DNA of 12,353 nucleotides, taken from the NCBI GenBank assembly GCA_001566295.1, contig KQ964342.1, positions 1-12,353 on the forward strand. The letters run 5' to 3'. How positions within the stretch are numbered: the first letter of the stretch is position 1; each line of letters opens with the position of its first letter. Source of the stretch: Microdochium bolleyi (Eukaryota > Ascomycota > Sordariomycetes > Xylariales > Microdochiaceae). Below are positions 7,555 to 12,353 of the stretch, one piece after another. The position numbers and the translations under genes were made by a program. The notes below the pieces were generated by a model. It did no database searches, was not told where the DNA came from, and worked only from the letters and a program-made list of their open reading frames with translations.

Positions 7555-9384
7555 ATGCCTGCCCTTCTTGAGAGCTTGGTCGTCACTGAGGTGCCTGGTC
7601 CCATCTCCAAGGTGGCTTGCAAGAAGCTTGACCAGTTCTTCGACTCTCGCGCGGTCCATTTCGTTGTCGACTATGACAAGAGCTGCGGCAACTAGTATGT
7701 CCCCATCCTACGCCGTTCGTGGCTCTTTGGCCTTGGCGACACCTGGCTGACGAATCTTGAAGCATTGTCGATGTTGACGGCAACCGGTACCTTGATGTGT
7801 ACGTTTCCCCAACAGGAGCTGTTGGTTTCTTGTCTCATCCGCTCGATCGTCATGTTTGGTTTGGAACGCTTCGCTCACTTCTGTCTCAGGTACTCTCAGA
7901 TCGCATCAATCGCTGTCGGGTATAACAATCCTGCCCTGAGGGAAGCAGCGCAATCACCTGACGTCATCTCAGCGCTCGTGAACCGCCCTGCCCTTGGCAA
8001 CTTCCCCTCGAGCAGGTGGCATGATACCCTTAAGGACGGCCTGCTTAAGGTTGCACCTGAAGGGCTGAATATGATCTTTACCGCCCAGTCGGGCTCTGAA
8101 GCTAACGAACTCGCCTACAAGGCTGCCTTCATGCTTTACAGGCGTAAGGAGCGTGGCGAAGGTGCGGGGTGGACGCCGGAGGAAGTCACCTCATGTGTTG
8201 ATAACGCGAAGCCTGGCTCTCCCGATCTTGCGATTCTGAGCTTTGCCAATTCCTTCCACGGCCGTGGATTCGGTAGTCTATCAACCACCCGCTCGAAGGC
8301 CGTCCATAAGCTGGACATTCCCTCTTTCCACTGGCCCCAGGCTCCGTTCCCTGCCCTTAAATACCCCCTCGAAAAGTACACCTTTGAGAACGCTGCTGAG
8401 GAGCAGAGGTGCCTCAATGAGGTTGAACGTCTCATTACTTCCTGGTATGTCATCTCGCTCGCCGTTCGTGCCTAAATCAATGAAGAACCTCGGAGTGTCC
8501 CCGAGCTAACACGGCCGTTGAAGGCGATTCCCTGTTGCCGGTCTGGTTGTTGAGCCGATCCAGAGCGAGGGAGGCGACAACCATGCCTCGCCTACCTTCT
8601 TCCAAGGACTGCGCGGTATCACCAAGAAGCATGGCGTCGCCATGATTGTGGACGAGGTCCAGACTGGATTTGGAGCGACTGGTAAGTTCTGGGGCCACGC
8701 GCACTGGAACCTCGATTCGCCTCCCGATATGGTTACTTTCTCCAAGAAGGCGCAAACGGCAGGCTACTTCTTCGGTGACCGCATGCTGGTTCCGGATAAG
8801 GCTTACAGGCAGTTCAACACCTGGATTGGCGATCCGGCCCGCGTCGCCATGAGCAAGGCCGTTATCAACGAGATCCTCGACAAGAATCTGGTCGAGCAAT
8901 GCGTAAGTAAGCTCGAGGCAGAAGGGACTTCCTAGTTATGATGCTCCTACATCTAACGACGTTGCTAACTCGACTCGGATAGGCTCGCGTGGGTAAGGCC
9001 CTGTATGCGGAGCTCGAGACGCTCGCACGGAAATACCCAGATCTCGTCATGAACCTACGTGGCAAGGGACAGGGGTAAGTACATGCACAATGCAGAAAGA
9101 AATCGACTATTTGTGCCCCGAAAGACAGCTAACCTGGCCATAAAAGTACCTATCTCGCATTCGACACGAAAGATGCAGGCGCGCTGAGCAAGGCAATGAG
9201 GCTTTTGGGCGTCAACATCGGCACATGTGGCAAGGAGACTGTCCGACTCCGCCCGATGCTGATTTTCGATGAGTCCTTTAGTGAGTTCCACATAATGGGA
9301 AATTTGAGAATTATTTCTACTAATTGCGAATGTGCAGTCCCGGCTCTCATTACCGCCCTGGATAAGGTTCTGGCGTCTACATAG
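7555..9384 (+). CDS. 4-aminobutyrate (GABA) transaminase, GatA/Uga1 family
   Basis: PLP-dependent class-III aminotransferase: GABA + 2-oxoglutarate gives succinate semialdehyde + glutamate; it may also accept other omega-amino acids, as Aspergillus GatA does. Exons are 7555-7694, 7763-7798, 7890-8444, 8524-8902, 8983-9074, 9147-9280 and 9338-9384. Introns are 68, 91, 79, 80, 72 and 57 bases, several with CTGAC or CTAAC branch sites. All phases close: 460 residues, usual for the family. Motifs are TAQSGSEANE (phosphate-binding region, 125-132), FHGRGFGSLSTTRSK, EPIQSEGGD, IVDEVQTGFG (Asp287 for the PLP ring nitrogen) and TFSKKAQTAG with the Schiff-base lysine at 318 or 319. The cysteines that bind an iron-sulfur cluster in the mammalian enzyme are not at the GSEANE site. 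The ATG has A at -3 and follows a CT-rich leader. No targeting peptide is seen, consistent with a cytosolic enzyme. It is divergent from copy-2 SSADH. Confidence 0.95.
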
Positions 9385-9507
9385 GGGATGGGTGTTCAAG
9401 GATGTGGTAGAATGTGGAATTAGACTCTTCCCAGTTGCTTGATATGAAATGGAAATCTGAATTGATACAACATGACATTGGACGAGCGTGGATGAACGTG
9501 TGATAAC

Positions 9508-9867
9508 CTAGTGTCCCCGTAAACTCAGCTCAATTGTTGCGGCTCCTGATAAAGCATCAGTGAAACCCTCCTGCGGGCACCTGGCCTGCCTGGAGTCGCT
9601 GTTCTTGTGTCGAGCTGCACCAGCCGCACCATTGTTTCCCCATGTAGCGCTCCGCAACGTGGCCGGTTTCGTAGCAGCTGACAGCTGTTCCAGCAAACTC
9701 TCTGGGGCCCAGGGGCCCAGGCCTCGGACCACGGTCAGGTTGAAGCCGTGGGAGACTACCTTGTACTGGTGGCGGGAGATGGCAGCGTTCTCGCCAAACA
9801 TCTTCTGGTGCCATAGGGGAGTATTTGCAATACGTTCCTTCTCTTCCTGCGAAGGGAAGGCGGCCAT
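9508..9867 (-). CDS. Unrecognised 119-residue single-exon reading frame
   Basis: Open frame with a good start context (A at -3, G at +4; ACTATGG) and a TAG stop 124 bases beyond the transaminase stop, in convergent orientation. The predicted protein begins MAAFPSQEEKERI. It has a mildly charged first third, a middle with VRGLGPWAPESLLEQL and an Ala/Gly/Arg-rich end. I see no signal peptide, membrane segment or known motif. Frames of similar length are open on both strands here, which happens by chance in GC-rich DNA, so this may not be a gene. I do not recognise any family. Confidence 0.3.
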   Translation of the reverse strand: MAAFPSQEEKERIANTPLWHQKMFGENAAISRHQYKVVSHGFNLTVVRGLGPWAPESLLEQLSAATKPATLRSATWGNNGAAGAARHKNSDSRQARCPQEGFTDALSGAATIELSLRGH

Positions 9868-10632
9868 AGTCTAGGCTTGTGGGTCTATAGTCAAACCATG
9901 CTTTGTTCCATATACTATACAGGACTCGACAGCCTTCCCGAAGGGAGTGACAGAGAACCGAACAGCCTCAGCCACAGACATCTTCACACCGTGAACGTCA
10001 TACATTCAAGATATTTCATCTTCATACCGATTTCAAGCCCCAAATCAGGAACCATTTTAGCCGACCTCAACACCAGATGCAAGACGAGACATCAAAATAC
10101 CGGGCGTGGGACATCATCCAGCGGGGACATCTCCCACCAAGAGACATCCCCACCAGAGACATCTCCCCCAGGGGACATCCCTCATTAGGGGACATCCCCC
10201 ATAGGAGACCGGTCCCCTACGGGGCCCGCCAATGCTTTTCGGAACGAGCTGGAGAGTCCGAGAAGATTCGAGAGAAGAAAGGCGCTTGCCTTGTGAAGCC
10301 CTGAGTAGGGTCAAATCAGACACAATTATCCGCACCAGATAAGACAGAGTGCAAGGTTTACAGCCTGGCTCTGCGAAGCTGCGTAATAAGTTCTGGATAA
10401 AGTCGCAGCTGTACTCCGTGCTCGACATGCTCGCTGACGACAATCTCACAGTTTCCCGGGCGTTCCTGTTGGTGCTGTCATACAGTTGGCACGTCCCAGC
10501 GAGGGCAATCTCATGTGGTCGTTTGTGTAGAGTGGTACAAGGGGCCGCGCTAGTACGTCGACAAGGTACAATAGATCGAACGCAATGGGTTTCTGCCGTT
10601 CGGAGCTGTCTGGCCGCGAGAGACGCGCTGTC
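9868..10632. other. Intergenic region with tandem repeats
   Basis: About 765 bases between the unknown frame and the bZIP gene. It carries the 16-base-period repeat at 10108-10220 and a further CCGGTCC at 10209-10215. Plus-strand frames across it translate the repeat in shifting frames and look non-coding. Nothing else is recognisable. Confidence 0.45.
10108..10220 (+). repeat. Imperfect tandem repeat, period about 16 bases, seven units
   Basis: Units begin with GRGAC, nearly always GRGACATC, at 10108, 10124, 10141, 10156, 10172, 10189 and 10205, each followed by a CCC-rich half (for example GGGACATCTCCC, GGGACATCCCCC). Spacings are 16, 17, 15, 16, 17 and 16. The period is not a multiple of three and the units have drifted, so it is a non-coding minisatellite. 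The last unit ends in GACCGGTCCCC. Each unit is nearly self-complementary (GGGGA..TCCCC). Confidence 0.8.
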
Positions 10633-11070
10633 TCATCTTATCAGGGCGAACAATCCCGACATATGCTTGACGGGGCTGATTGGCTCGGGTATGGACGAGG
10701 TTAGCACCTGTGAATTCACGTTCGCGAGATGGAGAACGTTTTGCGCAGAGGACGTACCACGCTCTGTCATCAGCCGACGGATGCAGTTGAAGCCTGCCTT
10801 CTGACCCAAGACTGAATAGGAGCAAATCAAGTTGCTATGGAGTAAGATGTACTCTTTCAGTGACACTACCTCTAACCTGAGCAAAGACACCGATTGTAGC
10901 ATTTCGCCATTCTCCAACTCCAGCGTCTTGCACCTTTCTTGAAGAGCATGCACTTGTCGGGTCATTTTCTGCCGAGACTTACGGGCCGCAGTTCGATTTT
11001 GTCTTCCGAGCTTCCGTGAATCAAGCACAGAGTGCCTCGCCACAATGCCGGGGGTTCGCATGATGTACAT
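10633..11070 (-). CDS. bZIP transcription factor, small, Atf-like
   Basis: DNA-binding regulator in the nucleus. As an unspliced frame it is 145 residues from the ATG at 11070; a second ATG three codons later has a better context (A at -3). The basic region is at residues 18-40 with NRTAARKSR (25-33), the N-x7-R signature. The zipper continues in register, with d positions Leu43, Leu50, Met57, Leu64 and Leu71, ending LKEYILLHSN, a pattern I associate with Atf/CREB-type fungal bZIP proteins. It almost lacks the N-terminal activation domain usual in larger Atf proteins, so it may be a dimerising partner or repressor, or may miss an upstream exon: the frame stays open upstream to about 11190 but without ATG. 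The C-terminal tail is uncertain because a GTACGT..TTCACAG pair inside it could be a 50-base intron. Its target genes are unknown; proximity suggests, but does not show, control of this cluster. Confidence 0.75.
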   Translation of the reverse strand: MYIMRTPGIVARHSVLDSRKLGRQNRTAARKSRQKMTRQVHALQERCKTLELENGEMLQSVSLLRLEVVSLKEYILLHSNLICSYSVLGQKAGFNCIRRLMTERGTSSAQNVLHLANVNSQVLTSSIPEPISPVKHMSGLFALIR

Positions 11071-11205
11071 CGACTTGTTTGACAAGGTGAAATGAAAGTG
11101 GTTTCGGACTTTGAAATCACAATCGAATAGACTGAGATCCAGCTTGTGAATTGAGAAGGATCCTCTAATGATTGAGATTCTGTATCTCTTACCTAGTCAG
11201 GTCCT

Positions 11206-11310
11206 GACAAGTTCTAGGAATTTACACCTCTGGATTCACAAGGTTTAGGAACCCGCCACTACCTCCACAAGTTCTAGGAATGTGCACCCCTGTTGTCGAA
11301 AGTTCTAAGA
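11206..11310 (+). repeat. Imperfect direct repeat, about 30-base spacing, three to four copies
   Basis: ACAAGTTCTAGGAAT occurs at 11207 and 11267, exactly 60 bases apart, each followed by related sequence (TTACACCTCT and GTGCACCCCT). A diverged copy, ACAAGGTTTAGGAAC, is at 11238, and a partial one, AAGTTCTAAGA, at 11300. The core TTCTAGGAA is itself a TTC-N3-GAA inverted site. Confidence 0.65.
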
Positions 11311-11348
11311 CTTCAGAAATTTCCAAGAGTAGGCATCTATTCCGGCAC

Positions 11349-11373
11349 CAGGTTCTAGTTTTATAGGAACCTG
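11349..11373. repeat. Inverted repeat CAGGTTC / GAACCTG
   Basis: Perfect 7-base arms at 11349-11355 and 11367-11373 with an 11-base A/T-rich loop. The arms resemble half-sites of the nearby AAGTTCTAGGAA repeats, so they may be the same element in inverted form. Confidence 0.5.
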
Positions 11374-12147
11374 AAAATTTGATGGCTTAACAGTAGGGTC
11401 GCGCATTAGAAGATATCGCCCTGGTGCGACAAGATCACTCGTCACACTTGAGGTATCGGAGATCAAGCAATGCATTTCAGCGGCCTTCAGAAAATTGAGT
11501 TCCCGCTGGAGACGTAATCTGATGGGAGCGCACGGTGCTGATGCTGACCTTCCTTGTAAATTGCGCCTGAGGAGTGTGCGGAATTGGAACAATTAGATGG
11601 TCTGTGCGTATGCTGCCCTGACCATTGCAAGTTGCGCTTGTGGCTTTTAAGCTATGACGCCACTGGATGCCATGCTCAGTAGAACTTCAGGTTGCTCAAA
11701 AACAAGGACGACAAAATGCACCAAGCTCGGGGGTTAAATATCCTTCGCTCTACAACCACTGTATACCTAAATTATAAACCAGACCCGATAATTGGATTCA
11801 ACTTAGAAAGAGCTTTCTAACTGTGTCAATTTTATCGTCAGAATCCTACTGTAATATTCATCGCAGGGAACCCATCAATTGAGCTCAACCCTCACCTCTC
11901 CACCCGCCCCACCTTCGAAAATCGTCCGTGCCCTGCCTCCGTGTCCTTCTCATTCTCGACCTGGAGCATGTCATGCTCTACAAATTTCCCTTTACCTCTG
12001 TGTCCTCCTTATTCTCTCCTGAGTTTGACCTCAATTTCGCTCAATCCCTCAAATCCCTGAATCTCCTATTCCCACCGTGCTCCCGTCATTGCCCTGCACT
12101 CATACTGCTCTCCTTTCGCCGACAGGCCTAATCTACGACTAAGAAAA

Positions 12148-12318
12148 ATGCCCGTCATTATGCAGAACTTACAAGTCAACTCGATCCCCGGCCCGGGCGT
12201 GCCTTGCAGCCGTGCCGACCGTGTCTTTGCCTACCTGCACCTCTACGTCGATACCACTTACAGTGGGGGCGCAAAAATAACGCAAAACGCCAGAATCAGC
12301 GGGTTGCCCACCACATAG
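12148..12318 (+). CDS. Possible short gene or first exon of a gene running off the window
   Basis: ATG with A at -3 (AGAAAAATG) after a long CT-rich stretch, opening 56 codons to TAG at 12316. The beginning reads MPVIMQNLQVNS; no family is recognised. Two CACTTACAG sequences, typical acceptor sites, lie at about 12256 and 12328, so the frame may be split by introns and continue beyond the window. Support is the start context and leader only. Confidence 0.25.
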   Translation: MPVIMQNLQVNSIPGPGVPCSRADRVFAYLHLYVDTTYSGGAKITQNARISGLPTT

Positions 12319-12353
12319 GCGTGTACTTCACTTACAGATTTTGAAGCCAAAAC

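Larger units (their letters stand above)
11071..12147. other. Region with repeats and a pyrimidine-rich leader, no firm gene
   Basis: Upstream of the bZIP gene. It holds the 30-base repeat at 11206-11310 and a hairpin at 11349-11373. From about 11880 to 12120 the plus strand is strongly C/T-rich, like a fungal promoter or 5' leader. Frames at 11305-11592 minus and 11928-12131 plus show no recognisable content; the first has no ATG near its beginning. Confidence 0.45.

Noticed and set aside
9560..9874. Plus-strand 104-residue frame
   Set aside because: Mirror of the minus-strand frame at 9508-9867; its start is inside that frame and it has no motif.
10108..10220. CRISPR array
   Set aside because: Units are 15-17 bases with no unique spacers, are diverged, and the DNA is fungal.
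10349..10804. Plus-strand 151-residue gene
   Set aside because: It is antisense to the bZIP gene, whose basic region and leucine heptads are convincing; this frame has no domain.
11305..11592. Minus-strand 95-residue gene or upstream bZIP exon
   Set aside because: It starts with TTG, no ATG lies near its beginning, no splice link to the bZIP frame is clear, and it overlaps repeat and hairpin sequence.
11928..12131. Plus-strand 67-residue hydrophobic protein
   Set aside because: It translates a CT-rich leader, which yields Leu/Ser/Pro/Phe by composition alone.

Overview
The window looks like nuclear DNA of a filamentous ascomycete (Pezizomycotina; Eurotiomycetes such as Aspergillus or Penicillium would fit, though I cannot prove the genus). 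The evidence is genes interrupted by many short introns (57-113 bases, mostly GT..AG, often with CTGAC or CTAAC branch sites), pyrimidine-rich stretches before start codons, and protein sequences of fungal type. I see no rRNA, tRNA, CRISPR array or intact transposon.

Layout, left to right. (1) 325-2027, minus: a succinate-semialdehyde-dehydrogenase-like gene (copy 1), four exons, with an in-frame TAA at codon 351 of 500. (2) 2028-3440: 1.4 kb divergent intergenic region with a TATA box, GATA sites, a G-rich tract and GC-rich inverted motifs. (3) 3441-4587, plus: a D-malate/tartrate dehydrogenase-type beta-decarboxylating dehydrogenase, two exons. (4) 4588-5198: convergent 3' flanks holding a perfect small hairpin. 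(5) 5199-7030, minus: an intact second succinate-semialdehyde dehydrogenase (copy 2), five exons in my model. (6) 7031-7554: GC-rich bidirectional promoter. (7) 7555-9384, plus: a 4-aminobutyrate (GABA) transaminase, seven exons. (8) 9508-9867, minus: an unrecognised 119-residue reading frame. (9) 9868-10632: intergenic, with a 16-base-period tandem repeat. (10) 10633-11070, minus: a small bZIP transcription factor. (11) 11071-12353: mostly non-coding, with an imperfect 30-base repeat, a hairpin and a possible short gene or first exon at 12148.

Together the genes look like a compact catabolic cluster. The transaminase would turn GABA or another omega-amino acid into a semialdehyde, and the semialdehyde dehydrogenase would oxidise that to succinate or a related dicarboxylate. 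The beta-decarboxylating dehydrogenase would handle a C4 hydroxy-acid such as D-malate or tartrate, giving pyruvate, CO2 and NADH in the case of D-malate. The bZIP gene may be a local regulator. The two divergent promoters share a GGACCGG motif, CCG/CGG-rich elements resembling the yeast GABA-response element as I remember it, and HGATAR sites of the kind used by nitrogen GATA factors. The two dehydrogenases share three intron positions and phases, so they arose by duplication; copy 1 appears to be decaying. The cluster function is inference; the enzyme families are well supported.
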